Shown here one piece after another: positions 23,001-38,000 of a DNA stretch of 64,000 bases. Position 1 is the stretch's first letter. Each line of letters begins with the position of its first letter. The position numbers and the translations under genes are program-made. The notes under the pieces were generated by a model. The model was not told the origin of the DNA and made no database searches. It saw only the letters and a program-made list of their open reading frames with translations. The DNA comes from Okapia johnstoni (lineage: Eukaryota > Chordata > Mammalia > Artiodactyla > Giraffidae), in assembly GCA_024291935.2 (NCBI GenBank), contig CM044320.1, positions 35,804,001 through 35,868,000 on the forward strand, written 5' to 3'.

Positions 23001-26000
23001 ACTGGTTTGATCTCCTTGCAGTCCAAGGCACTCACAAGAGTCTTTCCCAACACCACAGTTCAAAAGCACCAGTTCTTCAGCGGTCAGCTTTCTTTATAAC
23101 CCAGTTCACACACCCATATGTGACTACTGGAAAAACCATAGCTTTGACTAGACGGACTTCTGTCAGCAAAATAATACCTCTGCTTTTTAATATGCTTTTT
23201 AATGTGCTGTCTGGTCACAGCTTTTCTTCCAGGGACCAAGTGTCTTTTAATTTCATGGCTGCAGTCACCATTTGCAGTGATTTTGGAGCCCAAGAAAATA
23301 AAGTCAGCCACTGTTTCCATTGTTTCCCCATCTAATTGCCATGAAGTGATGGGACTGGATGCCATGATCTTAGTTTTCTGAACGTTGAGTTTTAAGCCAA
23401 CTTTTTCACTCTCCTCTTTCACTTTCATCAAGAGGCTCTGGTTCTTCTTCACTTTCTGCCATAAGGGTGGTGTCATCTGCATATCTGAGGTTATTGATAT
23501 TTCTCCTGGCAATCTTGATTCCAGCTTATGCTTCATCCAGTCCAGCATTTCTTATGATGTACTCTGCATATAAGTTAAATAAGCAGGGTGACAATATACA
23601 GCTTTGATGTACTCTTTTCCCTATTTGGAACCAATCTGTTGTTCCATGTCCAGCTCTAACTGTTGTTTCTTGACATGCATACAGGTATCTCAGGAAGCAG
23701 GTGAGGTGGTTTGGTATTCCCATCTCTTTCAGAATTTTCCACTGTTTGTTGTGATCCACACAGTCAAGGCTTTGGTGTAGTCAATAAAGCAAAAGTAGAT
23801 GTTTTTCTGGAACTCTCTTGCTTTCTTTATAATCACCAACGGATGTTGGCAATTTTGCATTCCTTTGCTCATGTGGTTAAACATTCTTTTGGCATTGTCT
23901 TTCCTTTGGGACTGGAATGAAAACTGACCTTTTTCCAGTCCTTGTGGCCACTGCTGAGTTTTCCAAATTTGTTCAACACTCTTTTCAACCCCATGGACTG
24001 TAGCCTGCCAGGCTCCTCTCTCCATGGAATTCTCCAGGCAAGAATATTGCAGTGTGTTGCCATTCCCTTCTCCAGGGTATCTTACTGACCCAGGAATCAA
24101 ACCCAGGTTTCCTTCATTACAGGTAGTTTCTTTACCATCTGAACCACAAGGGAAACTCCAGTAATAAAAAATGTATTATAGCTTTTCTGCTTCACCCATT
24201 TCATTTTACATAGAACTTTATGAAAAATATCATCTTTTATTGCCAATAGTATGAGCAAGTCTCTCCTTCCCTCTGTTTGTGTCATCTCCTTGCAAAGTTT
24301 TATTCTAACTATCAACCTTGCCACAGCCCTCAGTATTTCCTAAGCTTCACCCAGACTCAGGCAAGGAGTAGGGCCCAGGAATGGGATAACACTGCTCAAG
24401 GCACATATTTCATGGCAAGGCAAAGGTCACAGAAAGTTAATGGTTGTTCTTGAAGGCCTCACGGTGACAATCCTGCATCCTGATGGTGACATCAAAATGA
24501 CCACATCCAAGCCATGTGCCTGATCTATATATCTGTATTGGACTGAGTGAAAGTGATAGTTGGTTAGTCCTGTCCAACTCTTTGTGACCCCATGGATGGT
24601 AGCCATCCAGGCTCCTCTTTCCACAGGATTTCCCAGGCAAGAACACTGGAGTGGGTTGCCATTTCCTCCTCCAAGCGATATTCCCAACCCAGAAATAAAA
24701 TCTGCATCTGCAGATAAAATCTGTCTCTTGCATCTCCTGCGTTGGCAGGTGGATTCTTTACCACTAGTGCCACTTGGGAAGCCCTGTGTTCCTCTGTTAG
24801 ATCAAGGCTAATAGCTACAGAGTAACTATCCTATTATTCCCTTCCATCTGTATAGTTATGGATCACGTTTTTGTTTTGTTGTGTTTCTGGGAGTGATCAG
24901 TTCCCACTTAATCGTAAACCCTATTTATCCTTTGTTTAAATTATAATCACCATCTTGCTATTTTGTCAGGGTAAAGATTGAGAGAAGCCTGAAAATAAGC
25001 TAGCTAAACAAGAGTGAGCCTTTAAAATCATGTAAGACCATTACATTTCTCTGCTTGAAGTCCTCCAAGGATCCCAACTTGTTTGGCATAAGAGCTGAAG
25101 ACCTTACAGCCCCCTTCCTTCAGTGCCCAGCATCATCTGTCCCTGTGACCTCTCCGCCCCGGCTTCTCTCATTTCCTCTCACTTGCCTCCTCCCTACTCT
25201 TCAGATACACTGGCACACTCATACCTCAGGACCTCTGCATGTGCACTGTTCTGGTTTTGCCATGTGGCGTTCTCCTTTCAGATCTTTGTTGAAACACCAC
25301 TTTTTAACTAAGGCCATCCCTATCCACCTCAATTTAAAATTTCAGCTTTTACCACCAGCACTTCCTATCTTCTTTCATTCTTTTATTCTCTATAGCACTT
25401 AGCACTATCTGATATATTTCACGTGTATATGTATATATGTGGGTTTCCCAGGTGGCACAGTGGTAAAGAATCCGCCTGCCAATGCCGGAGATGTGGGTTT
25501 GATTCCTGGGTTGGAAAAATCCCCTGGAGCAGGAAATGACAATCCCCTCAGTAGTCTCACCTGGAGAATCCCATGAACAGAAGAGCCTAGAGGGCTACAG
25601 TCCCTGTGGTTGCAAAGAGTCAGACATGACTGAGCATGCACACACACACAATGCACACATATACACACGTATTTAGTTATTGCCTGTTTTCCCCTACTAG
25701 AATGTCAGCTCCACAAGAACAGGTATTTTTGCCTTGTGTTCACTGCTTTATTCCCGATACCTAGACATGTACCTGGTACATAGGATGTTCTCTAGCAATG
25801 CTTATCAAATGAATGGATGGATGAATGGGTGTCCATGAATCTTTGATTTCCTGCCAAGAGTAGCTTCCAATTATTAACTCAAAGGTAGCTTCTTCTTTTG
25901 AAAAAAACAACCATGTTTTTCAGTATGTCAGGTAATAAAAGATACACTAAGTATAAGAAATAATAATCCTATATCTTGACAGTGAGTTAAGCTACAGAAA

Positions 26001-29000
26001 AATAAGCTGTACGAGTGTAGCTCCAACAAAACTTTAGTTCACACAGCAGACTTTATCTAATATATGATGATACCTAAGTATATATGATTTTCTTTATGAT
26101 AAAATTATGACAGCTAATTTATATAGATTTGTTTTTAAAAATGGCTTCATGATATTCAATGTCTAGATAATACAAAGTGAACAAAAACCCTGCTAATAAC
26201 ACTTTTAAGCACCTATGTTTTCAGTATTCAAATAATTCAAAGAGGAAATTAACAATAGTTTTTCAATCTTTTAAAGTGAAGAAAGAGAAAACACAAAGGG
26301 AAAACCTAGTTCATATGAACGGGAATTATTTTCTTACCTTGATATGCTGAATTCCACCCATGTTCATCCAGGCCTGTGCTTGATCTGGATTTAACTCCAC
26401 GGCTGCTTTATAGCTCTAAATACATAAGAAATATCTTCAGGCTGGGAAACGAGAACCCATCTTTAACACTGTAGGATTGCGGAAAGCATTTTCTACATGT
26501 GTGGAAATTTAAAGAATTGATAAAATGAACAGTCATGTCTAGTTCTCAGGTGTTCCCTTTATTTCCATTATTTTTCAAAGCTGATGATTCTAAAGTGGAG
26601 GAAACTGAAATGTGTAATTTCCTTGCAGAGCTAACCTCTGGACTTAAAGAGCCTGAAGATGCCTGCCAGGCATGCAGGTGATTTCTATTACATGCATCAT
26701 TTCCCACTGGCCTCTATCTGCGAGAAAATGGTTCTCTTAGACCTTTTTCACTGTAAATGGACTTTGCAAGAAAAAAATTATAATCATAGAATCTTCGTTT
26801 CCTAAACAGCTTAACCCTCTCACAAAATCTGATCTGATTATTCACCCCGTGCTTAAATTCTTGCAGGGACTGTTATTCTGTATTTAATGACATCTAATAA
26901 TTTTTTACCAGAGGATAGTTTTAATCATTAGAAAGCCTTTGTTTTTCTTCTGCCTTGTGAAAGATCTTAAAGTGTTTGAAGAGAGTTACTTGTTTCTCAA
27001 ATATTTTTTGTCTTAATAACATGTATCACAATGTCATATCTGTGAAGTACAGTTTTAACATTTTGCATGTTGCTTTGCATCAAAGGGTATATTCACCATT
27101 GAGCTTTGATTTTAAGAGTTGTCACTTTAAATAAAACTAAAGGCTAAGAGTAATGTCTTCGATTACAAAGCTAAGTATCCATGTGTATATATTAATGTTC
27201 CTTGCTATTTTTTTGAGTAAGAATCTACCTGAACAGATCCATAAATAACTAGAATCTGTCCATCACTCCTCTACTTCAGTTTGAGGAGAAAGAAGCAAAT
27301 GTTAAGAAACCGTATTGCTAAAAAGTTGCTAAAGTAAACTGAAGTGTATGTTTTGTGTTAATTTTTATCAGCAGAATAAAATGTTTATTTCTTATCCTCT
27401 GTGTGACCTTGAATAAGTTAGAAAAGCTCTGAGTCTCAATTCAGTCATAAAATGAAGACAATGAGCATGTCTTTCTTATGTGATTGTTGTGAAGATTAAT
27501 ATGTGTGAATTATACATTAAAAAGCTAACATCATAGCTGCTATCATTGGCCAATGGCTTTACTCTTACTCTTCACAAATCAAGCCATAATAACTATTTAA
27601 TCCATTAGTCAAGTAACTAGAAAATACTTCTGTTTTTAATACAATATATAAAATACAGATATAGATACCATATAAATACTCATAAAAATGATCATGTAAG
27701 TCATAAATAATTAAAGAAAGACAGCATTGAAAGTTTCACAAGGCAGAGAAGAATTCAGTTTCTGCTCAACTAGGCCACCATTTCTGTTTTAACATTCATA
27801 TTCAAATTAGTTTCTCCAAATATCTTTACATGCTTTTCCAATAATATTTTAAAAGACACTTACTATTTATTTTCAAAAACAATTTTATCATTTGAAATTT
27901 TAGTTTTTTGCATAATTTTATGACTTCATTAATTATAACTTGTAGCTTTATTGAGGAAAATATATGGCATTTTTGTAACATTTCAATATGCCTGTAAATG
28001 TATTTTTTATTTCCAAGTGGGTTATCAATTTCATTCCAAAGATATACACATTGAACACCTCTAAGATGCAACATACTATGTTTTAGAACACAGAAGGAAG
28101 CAGTCCTTTCCACAAGGAAAATGCAGTCGAAATAGGGAACTAACCAGTGCTCATGCATGTGCACAGAGGGGAGAGGAGAGGATGGGGAGATAGATAGAGG
28201 AGAGAGAGAGAGATACCTAACACCACAATATACGATGCTTTCAAATGACTGGTAGAGACAGGAAGTGTTTTAGGAGTTCATAGGAAACAAGTCACTGGAT
28301 GAAAGGATGGTCCGGATGGCTCCCTGAGGAAGACACAGGCCTGTGTTGGTAGATGAGTGGGATTCCGCAGGGACCGGTGCATGGGGTGGACAGTGTTATA
28401 GGACTTGTGGAATGCCAAAGCTCCTTGGGGCACTAGTCTAGCTAAACAGAGGGTTACTGAAGGCAGAGAGCGAAGGAGTGAGAGAGAGAGAGAGAGGAAA
28501 GCTTACTTGAGGGCAAAATGTGGAATGCTTTAAACATCAAGCAAAAGGTGATAATTCAGAAAACAATGCAGAGGTATTGTAGAACTCCTGATAGTCAAAA
28601 ACCAGAGGCTCAATTATTAAAAAAAATTAACTTACAATGTCAATTAATCAGAAAATTCACTCTACAAACATGCCAGTGATCTTAGGTTTTCAAGGTATAT
28701 GTTTCATTAAAGATTGAGAGTATTAATTTTAATCCATGAATTTAATAACAATTTTATTAAGTGTTTATACCTCAAAAGCTTTGTCCAGGAGGTTCTGTTC
28801 TCTCAGTTGGTTTCCTTTTGTGAAAAAAAGTTCAGATATAACTTTTGGGTCTTTTGGTTTCAGCTTGAGAGCCTTGTCTATAGCATCAAGTGCCTGTATA
28901 AAGGTTGGAAATTAAGACACAATAAGTGTAGATTAGATAAAGAAAAACTAACTTAAACGATATCTTCCATTCTTTTTGTTTTTAGGTGTTGGCTAGTGTG

Positions 29001-32000
29001 GTGAATGATGATTAAAACACATTCTTCATTTTATCTGATGTTTTCATTGAGGAATAATGCAGCCCTGACCAAATAATTTCCCTATACTCTAGGTTTCCTA
29101 GTTGTATTAGTGACAACGAAATATCCCTAATCACTTTACAGGAACATTGTGTGATCCAGTTGAAAAGAATCAAATCTGGGGTTGGATGCTTCACCCTGGC
29201 CACATGTCCATCTGGACCACTCCAGCAGTCTCATTTTGGGGCCTGATGCTCACTCTGCCCCCAGCACCCGCTACCCCACCCCCTGCAGCCAGAGATCCCT
29301 TCAAAGCACGAATCTGACAAGCCTCTTTTCTCCTTAAAGCCTCAAAGCTTATTGCAGTATAAGGAAAAAATCCCTTGTCCTGGTCCCAAGCCTTAGGATA
29401 GAGTGCCCAGCAACCTCTGTGGTTACGCCCCCTACTCCCTCAAGCCTATCCCTCAGACGCGCCATTCGCTGTTGACTCGGGGCCTTTGCATGTGCCTTTT
29501 CTTGCGTGGAATGCTATTCACTGCCCTTTTTTGTTTAATAACTCCTACTTGTCACTCAACCATCAACTTCACGTCACTCTACAGGGAACCTGACCACCCA
29601 GACTACTCGGGATCCCTGGATATGCTTGTTAGGGACCATGCTGCTCTTCACGACATCGCCAGGCACAACTATAATTCCGCACTGGTTTTGTGGTTACTTG
29701 TGCAATCTTTGTCTCGTCTTTGACTGTAAACTCCAGGAGGACAAGGGCAATTATTTTTGTTTGTTTTTTTTTCCAACACCACTTTATTCCCATTTGATAA
29801 ATATTTTGTTGAATCAGTTCATGAATCTACTGGTTATGTGACTTAAAAATGAAGATAAACAGTACAGTTGCAACACATGGCTATTGACATGCCTTAAAGG
29901 GTTGTTATAAGGATTCTGTAAGATATATTTGAGGGAACATGCAAAATTATAAAACATACCAATGTTAGTCTTTATTGAGTTAGCTGAAAACGAACTCAGA
30001 TGACACCACATAATACCTTCAGACCCAGAACAAACCAAGAAAACAGCATTTCAAGGGGTCATCTAAACAGTCAAGTAGGTACCTACGAAAAGCGCCAAAT
30101 GATAATGTTCACGACTGCTCGCCCTTGTGAGAGTGCAGACTGGAGGGTCATTTAGCTACACCCGATTTGTACCGTGAACACAAACAATTCCAAACAGTGT
30201 CCTCTCTACCTTGTCGTGCTGCTCCTGCTTGCTGTGGATGGCGGACAACAAGCGATAACATTCAAGGCACCCAGTCTCCTCCGACACAATGTGACTGGTC
30301 ATCTTTTCAGCTTCTTTTGTCTGTCCCATCACAGCCAAAACCTGAGCCTGCAAAACCACACGGACCTTGGCTTAGATAGCACTTGGTTATCATCTTGTCA
30401 AAGAAATCATTCAGGGAACACTTCCCACAAAAGTGCTCAGCATCTATTTGTGACTCACAGAGAGGGCTGACTTACCACAGTTATTAATAATAGGCTTTAG
30501 TCTTCTGTTGTTTGTTTCTCTATGTAGGCATGTGCCTGCATTTGTGCATGCATGGCCGGAACATCAAAGTCATTCAATGAAATGACTTATGCTTTTTTGA
30601 AAAAGTTGACTATGTGAAATTTTTCCCTATGGTTTCAACAGAATACTATGTTTAAAACAAGAAAACAAGTTTGTCTTACTGTAAATCTAAGGAAAAGGAA
30701 GAGTAATGATCCCAAAATTGAAATAAAAAATATTTTCAATATTAATTTTCCTAAATTTGATACCTAACTGTTCCATGGTTATGTTAGAGAATGTCCTTGT
30801 TCTTAGAAACTGTGTGCTGAAGTATTTAGAAGTAAAGAGTAAGAGATCAATAACCTCACATCGCTCAGGAAAAAAAAAGTATTAATAATATGTATATGCA
30901 CATACATATCTAAATATGCATATACATACATGTACACATACACATACATACATACATACTTGAGAGGGTGGTAAATGCATCAAAGTGCTAAAAATTTATC
31001 AATCTGGGTGAAAGAATGTACAGGATGCTATATAGAATTCTTGCAAAATTTTGTAGGTTTGAAATCATTAAAAAAACAAACCAAAAAGTGTCTTTAGGGT
31101 CCATGTGTTTGGTGAATGGGTCGAACACTGGTTATATGAATATTCTTTAAATGGATATAGTATAGCATTCTAGTTCCCATTCTGAGGCTTACTAACTACA
31201 GCTCCCTGTATTGCATGCCATGCATTTCTTCTCTTCTCCATCTTCTTTCTTTCCTCTGTCTACTCACCAGTGCCAGGCGGAGTTCCCTTTGGGAAGGCTG
31301 AAGGGCCACGGCTTCCCGGTAAGTCTGCAAAGCCTCTTCGTATCTGCCAGTGTTGTAATACAGTGCTCCCAGAGGCGACAGTATCTCAGTTTTGCGTGCC
31401 ACCTGCAGGGCGCTGAATTTTGAGGAAACAAATGGACATTTTTCTTCTAATAGGTACATTTCCAAAGGTTGAAATTTAGATTCAGGGACCACTGTCTATG
31501 GTTTGAGACTCTGTTCCCACCTGGTCTTTGTTTTTATATCAAGAAGAATGTTAAAAAAAAAAAGAAAAAGATCATGGTGCCATCCTCTGACTAAAAGAAC
31601 GTTTCTAGTGACCTAGCAATATGTAAATTGGGCCCCAAGGATCTTTTCCATTCACCGAGATAGGCTTGTTTTGATGTATGCAAGTTTTTCATTTAGATCC
31701 ATTTTTAAAATTGCTATTTGTAGTTTGGGTTGTTAAGTCCATAGCTTCAGAAAACAATGGACTAACTAAAATGAGAACTAAACTCCAAACTTGGTTTAGC
31801 ACTATATTTTAACCAGCAGGCAAAAATGTCATTAATCAGGATATCATTGAGGAGAATCTGTATTGCCTGCATTGGCAAAATTTGCTAGTATTCTGAAAGA
31901 ATCTGTTCCGATTAACTAAGACTTCGATGGCCAACTGCAGGGGTTTTGGGTGACTTACAAAGTGAAAAATAGGAACTTTACCGTTTGTACCACTCTTCAG

Positions 32001-35000
32001 CCACACTGTTGTCTCCCAATGACCTGTAGAGCCTCCCCAGGTTCACCATGGCCACGTGATGGCTTGGGCTAAGTTTGATGGCCTGTTGGTAATGCGCCAC
32101 TGCCTTCTCTGGAAAGCCTGCAACCAGTGGTAAGTTGGTAAGAGCACAGTATGCCTTAGTTATAAAACAGACCAACTCTTTTTCTTTCTTTTTAACATAT
32201 GAACTCTTTAATTTCTCTTTTGGTGATGATCATTTTTCTTACAGCCATATCATCAACTATTCATTTTGTAAATTAGCACACATTTTGACTTCTTGCCACC
32301 ACCTAACTTTGGACCATTTCACTATTCATTTTCACTTAAAACCTATTTCTTTTATTAAATATATTATTTTCATCAAAGTGTTTTCTGGCTATTGCCCTAG
32401 CTGATGGGATGTTTTGAAATTATCAGTTATTGTTATTTACACAAGATACTGTTGCTTCTCACTATATTCAAAGTAGAATGTGCCATTATAGAGAGAAAAC
32501 TGTCCTGAAGCAACTTCTGAGGGTCTATTACAATAATTCTACTTTAACCTAGTGACTAAGACACTCCTTTAAATAAGCAGGCAGCTGCTGTATTTAGAAA
32601 ATATCTTTTTAAGTAGTATGTTTTTGTTTAGATGGCATTTATTGAATGGGACTTTAATAATAATAATACCAACTTGTATTTGTCCAATGCATTGTATATT
32701 TTAAAACCTTTTAGTTAAATAATTTCATGATTTTTTCAGATATTTTAATCCTATTTAGCTGTCTTTTGATAGCACTTAGTTCCCTCTTGGGATTTAAATG
32801 ATATTAAAAAATACTATCACTTTACAGATATAGATGCAGAAGTGCAAAGACATTAAGAAACTCAACAAAAATCCCAGGGCAAGTGAGGATATAGGCCAGA
32901 ACTAGAATCAAGTCTCTCCAGTATGATGAGATTCCCCAAAGAAGCTTCATCGTGAAATTATATGTAAGTGAATGAATTGTGCAACAGTCTAAAGTTCTAC
33001 ATGGTGTGTTTACCTGCACAGACATCTTCTCAAGTCTTTCTTCTTTGAATGCAAGTTTGACCAGGAGATGCCAAAAAACACTCTGCATGTGTAAGAGTCT
33101 ATGTATAGGTCACAGGCTAGAGGGAGAATAATACCAGTACAAAATCGTGAATATAGTGGGAGTGTGGAAAGGTATACAGTGGTTAGTGAGATTTGGGGGT
33201 TGGGAGTTGGGTGGGATATTTTGTTGTTGAAGTAGAAGGAAGAGGGCTACTAGATCTGGCCAAGAGGAGGTCTCTTCCTTTTTTGTAAAATTTTTGATAC
33301 CTAATTTATTATTATGCTGCTAATGAACCAGCAGGTGGCACTATGAAACCATTTTACATGCAAAAATAAGGGATGTTTCCTAGGTATATCAGAATGTGAA
33401 TTTATGTCCTATGGAACAGAAGAGCTTCAAATATCCTAGAAAATAAAAACCCTTTTGAGCATTTCATATCGACAAAATAATTAAAATTGAATTTGATTGC
33501 AGAGAAAGTAGTCTAACAGTTAATGAGAACAAAGTGGTGTTTTTGTATTAAATTCAAGTATCTTTTCATCTTTTCTAACTATTCAACACATGCCAACAGT
33601 ATGTGGGAGCACAAATCATAAAGAAAACAGAATCCCTGCCCAGTAAAGTTTTATATTAAATGAGATAAAGTAAGTATATTTTATATAGCACCTGTTCTAT
33701 AAGAGTATATCAATTATAATGGAACAGTTCCTTAGTATCACATAAGGAATGATGAAATAATTCTGGAGACTTTTAGTCAGCTGTAGAAAAGTATTTACCA
33801 TCTGCCAGTAAATTAATTCAGAGGCAGTTTCTGCATCATTGTAGACAACAGTTCATCATTATAGATTTATAAACTTGTATAAATGCTATTCAAAGGAGAC
33901 AGTTCAGATCAGTCACTCAGTCGTGTCCGACTCTTCGTGACCCCATGAACTGTAGCACACCAGGCCTCCCTCTCCATCACCAACTCCTGGAGTTCACCCA
34001 AACCCATGTCCATCGAGTTGGTGATGCTATCCAGCCATCTCATCTTCTTTCGTCCCTTTCTCCTCCTGCCCTCAATCCTTCCCAGCATTAGGGTCTTTTC
34101 CAATGAGTCAGATCTTCGCATCAGGTGGCCGAAGTATTGGAGTTTCAGCTTCAACATCAGTCCTTCCAATGAACACCCAGGACTGATCTCCTTTAGGATG
34201 GACTGGTGGATCTCCTTGCAGTCCAAGGGACTCTCAAGAGTCTTCTCCAGCACCACAGTTCAAATGCATCAATTCTTTGGCGCTCATCTTTCTTTATAGT
34301 CCAACTCTCACATCCATACATGACTACTGGAAAAACCATAGCTTTGACTACACGGACCGTTGTTGGCAAAGTAATGTCTCTTCTTTTTAATATGCTGTCT
34401 AGATGGGTCATAACTTTCCTTCCAAGGAGTAAGCGTATTTTAATTTCATGGCTGCAGTCACCATCTAGGGTGATTTTGGAGACCCCCAAAATAAAGTCAG
34501 CCACTGTTGCCACTGTTTCCCCATCTATCCGCCATAAAGTGATGGGACTGCTTTAAGCCAACTTTTTCACTCTCCTCTTTCACTTTCATCAAGAGGCTCT
34601 TTAGTTCTTCTTCACTTTCTGCCATAAGGGTGATGTTATCTGCATATCTGAAGTTATTGATATTTCTCCCAGCAATCTTGATTCCAGCTTGTGCTTCATC
34701 CAGCCCAGCATTTCTCATGATGTACTCTGAATATAAGTTAAATAAGCAGGGTGACAATATATAGCCTTGATGTACTCCTTTTCCTATTTGGAACCAGTCT
34801 GTTGTTCCATGTCCAGTTCTAACTGTTGCTTCCTGATCTGCATACAGGTTTCTCAAGAGACAGGTCAGGTGGTCTGGTATTCCCATCTCTTTCAGAATTT
34901 TCTACAGTTTATTGTGATCCACACAGTCAAAGGCTTTGGCATAGTCGATAAAGCAGAAATAGATGTTTTTCTGGAACTCTCTTGCTTTTTCGATGATCCA

Positions 35001-38000
35001 GCAGATGTTGGCAATTTGATCTCTGGTTCCTCTGCCTTTTCTAAAACCAGCATGAACATCTGGAATTTCACGGTTCACATATTGCTGAAGTCTGGCTTGG
35101 AGAATTTTGAGCATTACTTTACTAGCATGTGAGATGAGTGCAATTGTGTGGTAGTTTGAGCATTCTTTGGCATTGCCTTTCTTTGGGATTGGAATGAAAA
35201 CTGACCTTTTCCAGTCCTGTGGCCACTGCTGAGTTTTCCAAATTTGCTGGCATATTGAGTGCAGCACTTTCACAGCATCATCTTTCAGGATTTGGAATAG
35301 CTCAACTGGAATTCCATCACCTCCACTAGCTTTGTTCGTAGTGATGCTTCCTAAGGCCCACTTGACTTAACATTCCAGATGTCTGGTTCTAGGTGAGTGA
35401 TCACACCATCGTGGTTGTCTGGGTCATGAAGAACTTTTTTGTACAATTCTTCTGTGTATTCTTGTCACTTCTTCTTAATATCTTCTGCTTCTGTCAGGTC
35501 CATACCATTTCTGTCATTTATTGAGCCCATCTTTGCATGAAATGTTCCCTTGGTATCTCTAATTTTCTTGAAAAGATCTCTTGTCTCTCCCATTCTATTG
35601 TTTTCCTCTATTTCTTTGCATTGATTGCCGAGCAAGGCTTTCTTATCGCTCCTTGCTATTCTTTGGAACTCTGCATTCAAATGGGTATATCTTTCCCTTT
35701 CTCCTTTGCTTTTTGCTTCCCATCTTTTCACAGCTATTTGTAAGGCCTCCTCAGACAGCCATTTGTCTCCTGTACAATGTCATGAACCTCCATCCATAGT
35801 TCATCAGGCACTATGTCTATCAGATCTAGTCCCTTAAATCTATTTGTCACTTCTACTATATAATCATAAGGGATTTGATTTAGGTCATACCTGAATGGTC
35901 TAGTGGTTTTCTCCACTTTCTTCAATTTCAGTCTGAATTTGGCAATAAGGAGTTCATGATCCGAGCCACAGTCAGCTCCTGGTCTTGTTTTTGCTGACTA
36001 CATAGAGCTTCTCCATCTTTGGCTGCAAAGAATATAATCAATCTGATTTTGGTGTCGACCATCTGGTGATGTCCATGTGTAGAGTCTTCTCTTGTGTTGT
36101 TGGAAGAGGGTGTTTGCTATGACCAGTGCATTCTCTTGGCAGAACTCTAATTGCCTTTGCCCTGCTTCATTCTGTAGTCCAAGGCCAAATGTGCCTGTTA
36201 CTCCAGGTGTTTCTTGACTTTCTACTTTTGCATTCCAGTCCCCTATAATGAAAAGGACATCTTTTTTGGGTGTTAGTTCTAGAAGGTCTTGTAGGTCTTC
36301 ATAGAACTGTTCAACTTCAGCTTCTTCAGCATTACTGGTCGGGGCATATACTTGGATTACTGTGATATTGAATGGTTTGCCTTGGAAACGAACAGAGATC
36401 ATTCTGTCGTTTTTGAGATTGCATCCAAGTAATGCATTTTGGACTCTTTTGTTGACTATGATGGCTACTCCATTTCTTCTAAGGAATTCCTGCCCACAGT
36501 AGTAGATATAATGGTCATCTGAGTTAAATTCACCGATTCCAGTCCATATTAGTTCACTGATTCCTAGAATGTTGATGTTCACTCTTGTCATCTCCTGTTT
36601 GATCACTTCCAATTTGCCCTGATTCATGGACCTAACATTCCTGGTTCCTATGCAATATTGCACTTTAAGGAGGAGACAGCTACTTATTAAGTCTTCAAAG
36701 GAGACAGCTACTCATTAAATCTTCAAAGGAGACAGCTACTCATTAAATCATCAAGGTCACTTTCTGGCCACCTGGGAAGTTTTCCTAAACGATCTGATTA
36801 AAGAACTGGGAAGATTTGACTGAACTGAGACTGAAGATTTAGAAAAATGACAGCAAGTACAATGGGACTGTCAGTGTGAGTTTCCTGCCGAGCCCAGTGA
36901 GTTCTACTTTTGAAGCATTATTTGGGTGGATTTCCACTTAGCTTGTTAGATAGTATTATCTCATTTCAACAGGTTCTCTTTAATCTTACCAGTATCAACT
37001 AGGAAAACTCCATAGTTGTTGTGTAAGTCTGAGCTGTCTGGGCATTTCTTTATTCCAGCCAGGTATATTTCCTCAGCTTCCTTAAATCTCTCCTTTAAAA
37101 AAGAACAAAGAAAAATCCATGAGAGAGTTTGTTTTTTTTTAATCAACAATAAACTGAATAACAGAAGTGGGAAAAGCAGAAAATAACTTACTGAACATCT
37201 GCTATGCAATAGGCACCAAGATCAAACACTACTTACTTTGAGTTAAAGTCAGTGCCAACTGCATGGATATCAATGATATCATACTTGTGTTTAGCTCCTT
37301 CAGCACAAACCAGCTGATGTTTACTAAGAAGCAACATCTGAAAGGATTTGCCCTACAGAAAAAGCCTCAAAGTGGATGTTTGAATGGGATGCCTTCCATC
37401 CCAGCAACTCTCTGGATGAAAACAGGTGATCCATTCATTTAGGAATGTCTTCTGAGGTGGGTGATCTCACTGGGAGACAGGGTGGTTGTGGTTGTTCAGT
37501 CGCTAATTTGTGTCTGACTGTATGTGACCCCATGGGCTGCAGCACACCAGGCTTTTCTGTCCTCCATTATCTCCCAGAGTTTGCTCAAACTCATGGGAGG
37601 CCTGGCTATTTGTCTAACAGCTGCATTTGCATGACTAGCTCTCCTACCTATACTGTATGATTTTGGGGGGAGATTTTTTTGAAGGAAGTGGGTGTGGAGG
37701 TTGATGCTGAATATCAGAGGGCATCAAATATTATCAAATTGATATTTGATTATCAAATATTTTTTAAAAATATTTCTATAGCTTACCAAACCATTTGTTA
37801 CTTCCCTTATCACTCTCCGCTTTCCATCTCTGAGCTGCATCCTTCCAATAGGAATACAGGGTCCCTCAAAGGCACATCTCCAACTCCTCCCTTTGTGGCA
37901 AGGCCCACATCAATTGCCACAGCTTCAATGGATTGTCTTCTAGTTGCTTTGGTTGTCTACTCTAATGATCTACTTTAACACACTTCAATAATTCTGAATT

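Noticed and set aside
31403..31404. Alternative acceptor CTGCAG for the TMTC1 exon at 31,268-31,412
   Set aside because: It would leave the downstream frame out of phase with the preceding exon; the acceptor at 31,414-31,413 restores the family sequence.
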